Part shown: one piece after another, positions 51,819-61,239 of the stretch
How positions within the stretch are numbered: position 1 is the first letter of the stretch
Layout of the letters: each line of letters begins with the position of its first letter
Source: Ignavibacteriota bacterium
Lineage (GTDB): Bacteria > Bacteroidota > Ignavibacteria > Ignavibacteriales > Ignavibacteriaceae
Length of the DNA: 64,000 bases
Reading direction: 5' to 3'
Assembly: GCA_013285405.1 (NCBI GenBank)
Contig: CP053446.1
Location: 1 to 64,000, forward strand
Program-made: the position numbers and the translations under genes
Notes under the pieces: model-generated
The model's database searches: none
Seen by the model: the letters and a program-made list of their open reading frames with translations, nothing else
Told to the model about the DNA's origin: nothing

Positions 51819-52048
51819 GAACTTTCCCTTAAGGATATATCCGAATTTAATTAGTAACCAATTGTAGAAATTATTCTATAAGATATCCTTTTGTTACTTC
51901 GCAGTGGTTCTTTTAAAAACAAGTTTTTTCTAACGCAAAATTTACGTGAAACAAACTAATTTGCAATGAAAATATATATCCTATATATGTTTAATATTGG
52001 TCAGAATTTGAGTATCAAACTTGTGTATGCAGTCTTTAACGATTTAAG

Positions 52049-52552
52049 TCAATCCGGGTTGGTGAACGTGCGTATGAGCTTTTCATGCTTTGGAAATTTT
52101 TCGGTTAAAAGTTTTCTGCTTCCAATCTGAAAATCATCAAATTCAAATCCCGGTGAAACAGTGCATCCAAAAAGTGCAAATGATTTTTTGTCTTCAAGCT
52201 CAGCCGCAAACCAGTTTTGTTTTTCTAATGCAACTTGAAGCTCACAATCTTTGTTCTTTCCCAATCTTTTAATATCGAGCTCTCCCTTCTGATTAATTAT
52301 ATAAATGATTACAGTACATCCATCATAAAAATGCCAGAGCTCATCGGATTGAAGAAGATGAAATGCGGAGAATTGTTTTCCATCAAGCAGAAAATAAATT
52401 GAAGTCGAAAAGTTTCTTGATGATTTATATCTTGCCGGCAGATGCTCAGGTAAAATTATTTCACCGGAACGATATACTTCTTTATAATAACCGCCTTCAG
52501 GATGTTTTTTTAGATGAAGCTGCTCTATATACTGTTTTGCTTTTAAGTGCAT
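52049..52552 (-). CDS. Cupin superfamily (DUF985/cupin_5) protein
   Basis: 167 residues. KHPEGGYYKEVYRSGE at the start and SAFHLLQSDELWHFYDGCTV with metal-binding His residues are the DUF985 signature, followed by FGCTVSPGFEFDDFQIGSR at the end. Known relatives are small cytoplasmic cupins; some hydrolyse or isomerise sugar nucleotides but the function is not established. It lies between a T9SS cargo gene and sprA. Confidence 0.85.
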   Translation of the reverse strand: MHLKAKQYIEQLHLKKHPEGGYYKEVYRSGEIILPEHLPARYKSSRNFSTSIYFLLDGKQFSAFHLLQSDELWHFYDGCTVIIYIINQKGELDIKRLGKNKDCELQVALEKQNWFAAELEDKKSFALFGCTVSPGFEFDDFQIGSRKLLTEKFPKHEKLIRTFTNPD

Positions 52553-52557
52553 CGGAA

Positions 52558-55500
52558 TTATTTCAGCAGCACCATCTTCCTGGTTTCAATAAATGATCCT
52601 GCTTTTCCGTCTTTGCTTTGCAAAGACGAGACAAGCAACTGATAAAAATAAACTCCGCTTGATAATTGGATAGCATTTCCGCCGAAGACGGATCCGCCTT
52701 TGGCGGAAAATTCAACTTCATAATTACCTGCGGGTTTTTCTTCGTTGACTAAAACTGCAACTTCTTTTCCTAAAATGTCAAAAACTTTTAGTGTTACAAA
52801 ACCGGTTACAGGTAACTGATAACTGATTACTGTACTTGGGTTGAATGGGTTTGGATAATTCTGAAAGAGGATAAAATCTTGCAGTGATAGGATTTGATCT
52901 TCACGGATTCTACTCGGTAACTCAGTAAAATTACTTTCATAAAAGCGTGATGCAGCCGAAGAGTATTGTTTTAGTTTTGTTACCGATTCTAATGCTGAAC
53001 TTCCACGACCAACAATATATGTTACCCAGATATCAATATCTTCATTGACGTTAAGAGTAAAAGGACCGGTACTTGTCAGAATTCTCTGATCATCTGGTGA
53101 AGTATTTATCCAGCCATTATTAGTTACCGGATCACCTGAGAATAAAAATTTGGGATTGACCTGATTACAAGGGATACCAAAAACCTGACCGTACTGATAG
53201 GAACAGGGATCAATTATTTCGCCAAATCTGTTTTTTCCTAACAAAAAGTTTCTTGCTTCAAGATGGTCGTTAGGATCTCCCATTAACGCAACGCCATTTA
53301 AAAAATGTACAAAAGCTGAAATATTATTATTCTTTGCACCGGGATAATACTTCGTTCCAAGAATATCGCCTCTGTTTACTATTGCTGTATCTAGCGGCGT
53401 ATCAATACCATCATCATAAACACCGTTTCCGTTTATGTCAATAAAAGTTTCACCTGGGATGTAAACAACGGGACCAGCAAGTAATTTAGTACCAAATGCA
53501 GGCGGGTTGTTACCATAAGCTGCATCTTCACCATCATTATAGGAGTATCCGAGATTTGTATTTAAATCGCTTGCAGAAAGATCATCTATAGGAGCAGACG
53601 ATTCAAATCCAATATCAGGGTCATCCCAAATACCAAAGATTACTGAATCAAATTGCGTAGAAACAGTTCCTGAATTTTTTATCCTGTAACGAATGAAAAT
53701 CATATTATCAACAGCGTTCGTTTCATCACCGATTGCAAACAATGTTTGGTGGATTTCTATTCCCATCGGACTCACCATGTTCCATCTTCTTTGAATTGCT
53801 GGTAAACCATCGTTGTAAACACACCAGGCTGTTACGTCTCCAAGAATATCCGGGCGGTCTTCATCCCAATCCCAAAGACCATTTCCATTCAGATCAACTG
53901 GATTATAACTACCATTTTCGTCACCATCATAATAATCCGCTCCCTGGTGAACAGCATAGGCATAATTTAACCAGGATTGACTGAAGGGCGGGTCTGATGC
54001 CTTGATAACATAAATTGAATTTCTGGGATCCGTAGGAGGAATACCTACGTGACCGGGCAAATAATCTTCAACAAGACCAGAAGAGAGAACACCGTTTGTC
54101 CACAATTGGTTCTGGTTGTAGCCACTTAACATAAAACCACCAGAAAAAAGAACTGATGATTCTTCAAATTGTAAACCATATATACTATCGACTATAACAT
54201 CTGCAAGAATTCCCTTTCGAGTAAATGTCAGTTTAAGTTTATTAATATCGACAAGATATTTATCATTGATTGTGAAATTAGGAAGAGTACTACCAACAAA
54301 TCCAGCAGAATTATTATCAACATCTGTTAAAATAAAATCGTAGTTCAAAATTTCTCCGGTTAAGCCGTCCTCCAGTATATATCCGAATATATTGTCACCG
54401 GAAAGTGAATCACCATGCATGCCATCATCGTACATATTAATTAATTCGGAAATTCCATTAATGGTGAATTGTTTTTTCGCACTACTTAACAAGTTTTCGT
54501 CATCTGCAAATATTCTGAAAGTGATTTGCTCAATGGCTCCAGGATATTCAGGTATTATTGATTGCGCATAGAGAAATGGTGGTGTTGAAACATCAATACT
54601 AATACCTGGAATGCCAAAATAAATTTGGTAGTAGGGTCGCTCTATTTCATAATTTCTAGTTGAGGCAAAAGAAACAATCGGTGCCCCATCCCAGGATGAT
54701 AAACTGAGTAAGTTATCCTCACCTGAATAATTAGTAAATTTTTCTGGCTGCGACCAGCTTAATCCTTCATCGGCACTTGTTGAGTAATAAATTTCACTTT
54801 GAAAATAATTTTGGAAAACTGAAGGATCATTTCTGTAATAAAGCAGCCAGAGCTTGTTTGTGTTATCCTTAATTATTCTCGGCTTGAATTTATCGTAATC
54901 ATCACTAATTAGAATTTGCTCATCAGACCAATTTGAACCTCCGTCTGAGCTTGTACGATATACAATATTTTTTACTTCAGTTTCTGTCGTTTCATAAACC
55001 AGTAATTCCCTGTCTGGTCCGGCACTGATAATATAGCCATTGCTTCCCGTTGAATCAATAATCTGATTGCTGTTCCAATAAATACCATCATTTGAACGAA
55101 TATAAAATATTCCTTGATGAGGAGCGTTTGACTGCGAAAAACTAAAAACAAACATCACAGAACCATCAGATAGTTTTGACATACTTGTAAATCCAACATA
55201 TCTTCTTAAAAAAGAAGGGTTAATTGTTGGTAGATCAGAATAACCTAACCAATTTTCCCCGTTATCATCGGAATACATATATCTATATCTGTTAATACCG
55301 TTGTCAACTGATTTAAAAGTCAGCAATATTCTACCTGAGTTTAGAATTACTGCGTTTATATCCACAGGATCTAACACTCCAAATTCAATAATCGGATTTG
55401 TATATGACCAAGTAATACCACTATCGGTACTTCTTGCAGAATTTAAAGTCCCTAGAAATGTCGAAGATCTTGAAAACCAAATCATTAACAAACTATTATC

Positions 55501-55635
55501 CGGTAATCCAAGTAAAAATGATTCCTTATTTGAAGTCTCAATATTTTGATTTTGATAATGTACTGGATTAGGTATTTGTGAGTTTGAAAGATTTGAAAAG
55601 AAAAAAATCGAAAGTAGCAAAATAATGTATTTCAT
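52558..55635 (-). CDS. Secreted BNR/sialidase-like multidomain protein with type IX sorting domain
   Basis: 1,025 residues, intact. Signal peptide YIILLLSIFFFSNLSNSQ. The first 350 residues have repeated Asp-box turns (ARSTDSGITWSY, MYSDDNGENWLGY, RTSSDGGSNWSDE, STSADEGLSWSQ), a beta-propeller as in sialidases, though without a clear catalytic arginine triad. A middle region has calcium-binding-like DGDENGSYNPVDLNGNGLWD and DINGNGVYDDG. The C-terminal sorting domain starts LFQNYPNPFNPSTVISYQLP. Two palindromic repeats are embedded in it: at 52,609-52,627 and 52,676-52,709. Confidence 0.88.
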   Translation of the reverse strand: MKYIILLLSIFFFSNLSNSQIPNPVHYQNQNIETSNKESFLLGLPDNSLLMIWFSRSSTFLGTLNSARSTDSGITWSYTNPIIEFGVLDPVDINAVILNSGRILLTFKSVDNGINRYRYMYSDDNGENWLGYSDLPTINPSFLRRYVGFTSMSKLSDGSVMFVFSFSQSNAPHQGIFYIRSNDGIYWNSNQIIDSTGSNGYIISAGPDRELLVYETTETEVKNIVYRTSSDGGSNWSDEQILISDDYDKFKPRIIKDNTNKLWLLYYRNDPSVFQNYFQSEIYYSTSADEGLSWSQPEKFTNYSGEDNLLSLSSWDGAPIVSFASTRNYEIERPYYQIYFGIPGISIDVSTPPFLYAQSIIPEYPGAIEQITFRIFADDENLLSSAKKQFTINGISELINMYDDGMHGDSLSGDNIFGYILEDGLTGEILNYDFILTDVDNNSAGFVGSTLPNFTINDKYLVDINKLKLTFTRKGILADVIVDSIYGLQFEESSVLFSGGFMLSGYNQNQLWTNGVLSSGLVEDYLPGHVGIPPTDPRNSIYVIKASDPPFSQSWLNYAYAVHQGADYYDGDENGSYNPVDLNGNGLWDWDEDRPDILGDVTAWCVYNDGLPAIQRRWNMVSPMGIEIHQTLFAIGDETNAVDNMIFIRYRIKNSGTVSTQFDSVIFGIWDDPDIGFESSAPIDDLSASDLNTNLGYSYNDGEDAAYGNNPPAFGTKLLAGPVVYIPGETFIDINGNGVYDDGIDTPLDTAIVNRGDILGTKYYPGAKNNNISAFVHFLNGVALMGDPNDHLEARNFLLGKNRFGEIIDPCSYQYGQVFGIPCNQVNPKFLFSGDPVTNNGWINTSPDDQRILTSTGPFTLNVNEDIDIWVTYIVGRGSSALESVTKLKQYSSAASRFYESNFTELPSRIREDQILSLQDFILFQNYPNPFNPSTVISYQLPVTGFVTLKVFDILGKEVAVLVNEEKPAGNYEVEFSAKGGSVFGGNAIQLSSGVYFYQLLVSSLQSKDGKAGSFIETRKMVLLK
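52565..52652. repeat. 88-bp direct repeat, copy 1 (C-terminal sorting domain)
   Basis: Identical to 55,743-55,830 except one base (C versus T). It codes for the last residues of two adjacent T9SS cargo proteins, and contains the palindrome gtctttgctttgcaaagac (52,609-52,627). Confidence 0.9.
52676..52709. repeat. Palindromic element within the sorting domain of the 1,025-residue protein
   Basis: tttccgcc (52,676-52,683) and its exact reverse complement ggcggaaa (52,702-52,709), with gatcc at the centre. In frame it encodes AKGGSVFGGNA, absent from the neighbouring cargo proteins. Confidence 0.7.
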
Positions 55636-55735
55636 AAAATTTCTCCCTTATTTTATAATTCTTATGAAAAGTATAGGAATTAAATCAATTTATGTCTATC
55701 CAAAATTTCGTATCCAAAATCATCAGTATTATCCT

Positions 55736-57505
55736 TTATCGAAGCAGCACCATCTTCCTGGTTTCAATAAATGATCCTGCTTTTCCGTCTTTGCTTTGCA
55801 AAGACGAGACAAGCAATTGATAAAAATAAATTCCACTTGGTAGATTCCAGACGTTGCCGGAATGACTCGCTGCGTTGAATTCAACTTCATATTCACCCGC
55901 AGGTTTTTCTTCATTTACAAGCGTTGAAATTTCATTTCCCAGAACATCATAAACTTTTAATGTCACATCACTGGCTACTGGTAACCGATAACTGATTACT
56001 GTACTTGGGTTGAATGGGTTTGGATAATTCTGTGATACATAAAATTCCAATGGTTGTGAGTTTTCAGCAATATCTGTTACTGAATTCTCAACTAAAAAAT
56101 TATAAAATCCGTCAGGAGCTACTAATGGTTTGGTAATCGTTTTACCCATATCCGAAGTTGCAGATATGTAGTAAAATATTTCAGTACTGTCAGGTTGTGA
56201 AGGAATGTAGCCAACAGCAGTATCACCAGAATTAAAAAACATTGGTGAAGAAATGAAACCTTGCGATGTATCTGATGTCCAGAATATTGCTGCTTCGGTA
56301 ATTCCGGATTTGGATTTTATTACTGCAGCAACCGGAATGGAATCCGCAGTTTCAATTACTTCTTCCATTTTCGGATGTGATATCCAGATTGGATTAAATG
56401 TACCAACCTCTTTTACAATACAATGAATTGCACCAAGTGAAGGAATAATTGAATTACTATTAATTCCTACAATATTATAACCAGGCATCGCTTCCCGATA
56501 AATTCTGAATGCAGTTGTGTCGAACTGATATTCGTATGTTGGGATTATTACGGTTTTATTAATTATCATCGAATTAGTATAAGTTCGATAATCACCTGAC
56601 GGAGGATATTGCCCGCCTTCCGGTGGCATTGGAATTCTTACAATTTTATACGGTCTCCCGAAACAAGTTTGAAAATTATTCAAGATATACTGGAGATTAG
56701 CTTCTATTTGCGGTCCATCAGCTACACCTAAAGGATATTGACCGACTAAAATCGTTTCTTCATCTAAAAGTTTCATGTGCATGTCAATGTGATGAATACC
56801 ATCATAAGGTAAGTTTTCCATTTTTATGTAACGATCAATTCCCAGAAACTTGTTCATTATCTCATTTATTTGTTCTTCTGATTTTGTGGGATTTTCATTT
56901 AAAATTAATTTTGATGAGAAAGCAGTTCCATGTCCATCAATCATCAGGTTGCCACCTGCATGAGTAAGATTATATGGTGAAGTTGTTGTCTGATAAATTG
57001 GTGAATTAATATAGTTAGCAAAGAAAACCGGAGTTACATCATCTAATGGTCGCGGTCGGTTATAAATCCAATCAATAATATTCAGAGTATCAATATCGTT
57101 TGTATATGCTGTCCATGGTCCGTAGTCTCTAACCCAAATTGAATTATAAGAAGTTATTAGATATTTAATGTTGTGTAGTGGTACTCCTCCAGCCAGCAAA
57201 TATGTTTTTACTGAGTTTGAATCGCTGCAGATTATGAATACAAAACCTTCTTCCTGTGCATAATCTACAATCTGACGCAAGATACTCTGGAATGAAGCCC
57301 ATGTAATTATAATTCCCTGAAGTTCTTCCCATTCTGCCATTCCACGTACAGGTGAAGGAGGTGGATCAGAAAAAAGCGGGTTAACCGGATAATTATATTT
57401 TTGCCAGAGTATTGATTCTTCTGAAGTCATCCAGTGAGGTAAGTCTTGAGTATAAAAATTCTGAGAAGATATTATTAGAAATATTGCTGCGAAAGTTAGT
57501 TTCAT
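55736..57505 (-). CDS. Peptidylarginine deiminase-family protein (bacterial PAD) with type IX sorting domain
   Basis: 589 residues, intact. The signal peptide LTFAAIFLIISSQNFYTQ precedes a pentein-fold domain of the Porphyromonas-type PAD/agmatine deiminase family. Conserved parts are PVRGMAEWEELQGIIITWAS, SIWVRDYGPWTAY, AGGNLMIDGHGTAFSS, HHIDMHMKLLDEETILVGQY, PSGDYRTYTNSMI and the catalytic cysteine loop SLGAIHCIVKEVG. The C-terminal sorting domain (YPNPFNPSTVISYRLP) sends it to the cell surface through SprA. It could citrullinate C-terminal arginines of proteins or hydrolyse agmatine; a secreted, T9SS-sorted form favours protein or peptide substrates. Confidence 0.9.
   Translation of the reverse strand: MKLTFAAIFLIISSQNFYTQDLPHWMTSEESILWQKYNYPVNPLFSDPPPSPVRGMAEWEELQGIIITWASFQSILRQIVDYAQEEGFVFIICSDSNSVKTYLLAGGVPLHNIKYLITSYNSIWVRDYGPWTAYTNDIDTLNIIDWIYNRPRPLDDVTPVFFANYINSPIYQTTTSPYNLTHAGGNLMIDGHGTAFSSKLILNENPTKSEEQINEIMNKFLGIDRYIKMENLPYDGIHHIDMHMKLLDEETILVGQYPLGVADGPQIEANLQYILNNFQTCFGRPYKIVRIPMPPEGGQYPPSGDYRTYTNSMIINKTVIIPTYEYQFDTTAFRIYREAMPGYNIVGINSNSIIPSLGAIHCIVKEVGTFNPIWISHPKMEEVIETADSIPVAAVIKSKSGITEAAIFWTSDTSQGFISSPMFFNSGDTAVGYIPSQPDSTEIFYYISATSDMGKTITKPLVAPDGFYNFLVENSVTDIAENSQPLEFYVSQNYPNPFNPSTVISYRLPVASDVTLKVYDVLGNEISTLVNEEKPAGEYEVEFNAASHSGNVWNLPSGIYFYQLLVSSLQSKDGKAGSFIETRKMVLLR
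55743..55830. repeat. 88-bp direct repeat, copy 2 (C-terminal sorting domain)
   Basis: Copy of 52,565-52,652 with one mismatch. The palindrome gtctttgctttgcaaagac is at 55,787-55,805. Both copies code for SSLQSKDGKAGSFIETRKM. Confidence 0.9.
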
Positions 57506-57645
57506 TTTATTCGCTTCTTTAAATTACAGTAATAGATAATAATTCTTAATATGAATGAATTACGTATCGAAATATAAAAATTCTGTGTACGAAATTGGAA
57601 TCAGAATAATAGAAATATAATCAATATTTTGATTTGAGGATTAAA

Positions 57646-59043
57646 TTGAAAAAATATCTGTTTATTCCATTATTAACGTTTCACTTATTTATCAATGTAG
57701 AATCAATTATGCCGCAGACAACAGTAGAAACAGTAACAATAATTAAACAACATAATTCTAACGCACAACTTATTGTTGAAACTGCGCTGAAGGATCGAAA
57801 GGGTTATAAATATCTTCGCGAACTTTGTGAATTAGGACCAAGACTGAGCGGCTCAGAAAATTCTTTAATTGCAATCAATTGGGCGTATGACAAAATGAAA
57901 TCGCTTGGATTCGATAAAGTTTGGTTGCAGCCTGTTATGGTTCCTCATTGGGAACGAGGTAATATTCAAAACTGTACAATTCTGGATCAAAATAAAGAAC
58001 TCGAATTACTTGCTTTGGGTGGAAGCGTTGCAACTCCGGTTGATGGAATAACCGCTGGTGTAATTGAGTTAAAATCTTTTGGTGAACTTGTTCAGCGAAA
58101 AGCGGAAGTAAATGGAAAAATTGTTTTCTTCAGTCGCGCTCTTGATGAAAGCAAGATAAATACTTTTGCAGGTTATGGTGGCGCAGTTGATCAAAGAGTT
58201 AAAGGTGCTATTGAAGCTTCAAAATACGGAGCTGTTGCAGTTCTGATCAGATCAATAACTACCAAGCATGACAACGTTCCTCATACGGGTGTGATGGATT
58301 ACAATGATTCAATCCCAAAAATTCCTGCTGCTGCATTGGGTTATCTTGATGCAGATTTTTTAAGCGATGAATTAAATAAAAATCCCGGCTTAAAAATAAA
58401 TCTCAAGCTGGATTGCAAAACTTTACCTGATGTGGAATCATTTAATGTGATCGGAGAAATTAAGGGAACTGAATTGCCTGATGAAATTGTTTTAGTTGGT
58501 GGTCATTTTGATAGCTGGGATGTTGGATGTGGTGCTCACGATAATGGTGCAGGATGTATTCAAACTTTGGAAGCACTCGATCTGATCAATCGGCTTGGTA
58601 TAAAAACAAAGCGGACAATCAGATGTGTTTTATTTATCAATGAAGAGAATGGAACCCGCGGTGCGATTGAATATGCAAATTTTGCCGATACTTCTTCTGA
58701 TCTTCATCTGGCAGTTCTTGAATCAGACCGTGGTGCATTTACTCCTATAGGATTTTATGTTGAGACTGATTCAACTGAAATCATCAACAGATTCCAGACC
58801 TGGATTCCCGTTTTAGAAAAAGCCAACATTGAATGGATACGAAAAGGCGGAAGTGGTGTTGATGTTCAGAAAATAAAAAATGCAAAACTGCACCTTGGTT
58901 ACGTTCCGGATGATCAGCGATATATGGATTATCATCACTCAGCTAACGATGTTTTTGATGCCGTTCATCCGCGTGAGTTTGAACTTGGCGCTGCTGCAAT
59001 TGCGATAATGGCTTACTTACTTAGTGAAGAAGGATTGGAATAA
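57646..59043 (+). CDS. Exported M28 family zinc aminopeptidase with PA domain
   Basis: 465 residues from TTG 57,646, chosen because GAGG lies six bases upstream and MKKYLFIPLLTFHLF forms a good signal peptide (TTG 57,634 is possible). A PA-type insert lies in the first half. Zinc ligands are seen in VLVGGHFDSWDVG, GAHDNGAGC, FINEENGTRG and MDYHHSANDVFD. A probable general-base acid pair is EE. It should remove N-terminal residues in the periplasm or outside the cell. No T9SS sorting domain. The gene is intact. Confidence 0.9.
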   Translation: MKKYLFIPLLTFHLFINVESIMPQTTVETVTIIKQHNSNAQLIVETALKDRKGYKYLRELCELGPRLSGSENSLIAINWAYDKMKSLGFDKVWLQPVMVPHWERGNIQNCTILDQNKELELLALGGSVATPVDGITAGVIELKSFGELVQRKAEVNGKIVFFSRALDESKINTFAGYGGAVDQRVKGAIEASKYGAVAVLIRSITTKHDNVPHTGVMDYNDSIPKIPAAALGYLDADFLSDELNKNPGLKINLKLDCKTLPDVESFNVIGEIKGTELPDEIVLVGGHFDSWDVGCGAHDNGAGCIQTLEALDLINRLGIKTKRTIRCVLFINEENGTRGAIEYANFADTSSDLHLAVLESDRGAFTPIGFYVETDSTEIINRFQTWIPVLEKANIEWIRKGGSGVDVQKIKNAKLHLGYVPDDQRYMDYHHSANDVFDAVHPREFELGAAAIAIMAYLLSEEGLE

Positions 59044-59099
59044 TATGCTGAATTTATTTCAGTATCTAATTACTAAATGCATAATATTCTGAAACAAGT

Positions 59100-60380
59100 T
59101 CAGGAGATAAGATCAGCTGCAATTCTCCCGCTTTTAACTGCGCTTTCAATAGTTGATGGCAGACCTGTATCAACCCAATCACCGGCTAATATTAAATTTT
59201 TAATTGTATTTTTTTGTGAGGGTCTGTCAGCTATCACATCAATTGATGGAATAAATGTCGCACGTTTTTCTTTTATGATTTTATACCTGGTGATTGATTC
59301 CTGGTTCAGATTAAAAAATTTTTTCATTTCATTTTTTACTATCTCAAATAATTCGTCATCCTGTTTATTAACAAGCTCATCTGCATCACTGATAACAATG
59401 TTTAAATGACTTCCTTTGTTGAATATCCAATGCAACGGTGAATTGATAAATCCAAAAAATCCTTCGGGAAGATTATTGCTGTCCAGCCAAAGATGAATGT
59501 TAAGAATGGAAGAATATTTAAAATCAGGAATCTGGCTTATGTCTTCAATTCCAATAGTTCTTGCAAGTGAAAAAGGAGGGATAGCTGAGACAACAAAATC
59601 AAAATCTGAATAATTATTTTTTATTGATTCCAATCCGATGACTTTATTTTCAGAGATAATTATCTTTTCAACTGCTTCCGATGTTTTTATAACTCCCCCA
59701 TTTTTATGAATAAACTCTTCAGCATTATTGCAATAAGATTCACTCAAACCATACTTCGGTAATATAATAGTTGCTGATTTATTCCCTCGTAAAAATATTT
59801 GTTTGAGAACGTCAACAAAAATTTTTGCAGATGCTTTCTCAATACTTGTATTCAATGCACCCACAGCGAGTATTTTCCAGAATGAATCTTGAATATTATT
59901 TGACTGACGTTCTGACTCAAGCCATTCGCGAATAGTTATTGTGCTGAATTTATCCGATGATAAGAACGGAAGTTTTAGAAATAATTTTAATAAACTGATT
60001 CTTTCATTTATACTCAAAGCTTTGTAATTCAATAAACCGAGCATCAAATTAAAAGGATAAAAATTTGAAATACTTTTTATTTCAGATAGTTCAAATCCTT
60101 CCTTCACAAATTTCACTTCCAGTTTTTTTTGAAAGTAAAAATTATCGGTCGCACCTATAAGTGAAAGAAAATTGAGTGTTTCATTATAACAGCCCATCAA
60201 AATGTGCTGACCATTATCAATTATGGAATTTGTTTCTTTATCTTTGAAAGAATATGCTCTGCCGCCTAATTTTGGTGAAGCTTCAAGAAGTGTAACTCTG
60301 AAATTATTATTTGAGAGATATGCTGCTGCGGAAAGCCCTGCAAAACCACCCCCGATCACGATAACTTTTTTCTGCATCAA
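59100..60380 (-). CDS. hpnE: Hydroxysqualene dehydroxylase
   Basis: 426 residues. FAD-dependent amine oxidase/phytoene desaturase-like enzyme that reduces hydroxysqualene to squalene. FAD-binding motif VIVIGGGFAGLSAAAYLSNN, LLEASPKLGGRAYS, NGQHILMGCY and the C-terminal LILAGDWVDTGLPSTIESAV are typical of HpnE. Its position directly after hpnD and hpnC confirms the identity. It starts 16 bases after the hpnD stop. Confidence 0.92.
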   Translation of the reverse strand: MMQKKVIVIGGGFAGLSAAAYLSNNNFRVTLLEASPKLGGRAYSFKDKETNSIIDNGQHILMGCYNETLNFLSLIGATDNFYFQKKLEVKFVKEGFELSEIKSISNFYPFNLMLGLLNYKALSINERISLLKLFLKLPFLSSDKFSTITIREWLESERQSNNIQDSFWKILAVGALNTSIEKASAKIFVDVLKQIFLRGNKSATIILPKYGLSESYCNNAEEFIHKNGGVIKTSEAVEKIIISENKVIGLESIKNNYSDFDFVVSAIPPFSLARTIGIEDISQIPDFKYSSILNIHLWLDSNNLPEGFFGFINSPLHWIFNKGSHLNIVISDADELVNKQDDELFEIVKNEMKKFFNLNQESITRYKIIKEKRATFIPSIDVIADRPSQKNTIKNLILAGDWVDTGLPSTIESAVKSGRIAADLIS

Positions 60381-60396
60381 TCAGAATAATTTTAAA

Positions 60397-61239
60397 TCAA
60401 TAGACAAGACTATATTTTGCCCAGACTCCAAGTGATATTCCAACTTTTTTCACAGTAGAAATTTTTATTTCTTTATTATAAACATCGTAATCTGCCTCTG
60501 CAATTTTATTCAGCATCCTGTAATAAATATGCTGCATGGCTCTGGCTGCAAACATTGTTTTTTTGTCTTCACGATCGAGATAACTTGTGGCAACGTTAAA
60601 ATAACCTCTTGCACGTTCAACCTGGAATTTCATCATCCGCTGAAAATCATCATTATAATTACAATTCAAAATATCTGATTCATGATAATTGAATTTCAGG
60701 AGATCCTCATTTGGAAGATATATCCTTCCTCTTTCGGCATCCTTTTTTACATCACGTAAAATATTTGTAAGCTGAAGTGCTATTCCCAGATTAACAGCAA
60801 AATCTTTTGCAGATGGATGACGATATCCAAATATTTCTATACACATTAATCCGACAGTTGATGCAACATTGTAGCAGTAATTTTGTAAATCATTAAATGT
60901 CAGATATCGTTTCTGCCGAAGATCCATTTCCATTCCTTTAAGCAGATCAAAAAATGGCTCAAGTGGGATTTTAAATTTCTGAATTGTTCTGGATAGTTTA
61001 TTAATCAACTGATAATCGGAATGACCATTGAGAGATTTCTCCAGTTCAATTCTCCATTTACGGAGTTTTTCAAATTTAAGATTATCATCAACTGAACCTT
61101 CATCAACAATATCATCGGTTTCACGACAGAAAGCATAAACAGTATTCATTGCATCGCGCTTTTCAGCAGGTAAAAGATTAAATGCATAATAGAAACTGCT
61201 TTTACTTTTTTTTGCTATTTCTTTTGCGATATCGTTCAT
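60397..61239 (-). CDS. hpnD: Presqualene diphosphate synthase
   Basis: 280 residues. Condenses two farnesyl diphosphates to presqualene diphosphate. Aspartate-rich motif 1 is CRETDDIVDEG, motif 2 LTNILRDVKKDAERGRIYLP, and YCYNVASTVGLMCIEIFGY is typical of the squalene/phytoene synthase fold. Its ATG overlaps the hpnC stop as ATGA. It is the second of three enzymes making squalene, a precursor of hopanoids. Confidence 0.94.
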   Translation of the reverse strand: MNDIAKEIAKKSKSSFYYAFNLLPAEKRDAMNTVYAFCRETDDIVDEGSVDDNLKFEKLRKWRIELEKSLNGHSDYQLINKLSRTIQKFKIPLEPFFDLLKGMEMDLRQKRYLTFNDLQNYCYNVASTVGLMCIEIFGYRHPSAKDFAVNLGIALQLTNILRDVKKDAERGRIYLPNEDLLKFNYHESDILNCNYNDDFQRMMKFQVERARGYFNVATSYLDREDKKTMFAARAMQHIYYRMLNKIAEADYDVYNKEIKISTVKKVGISLGVWAKYSLVY

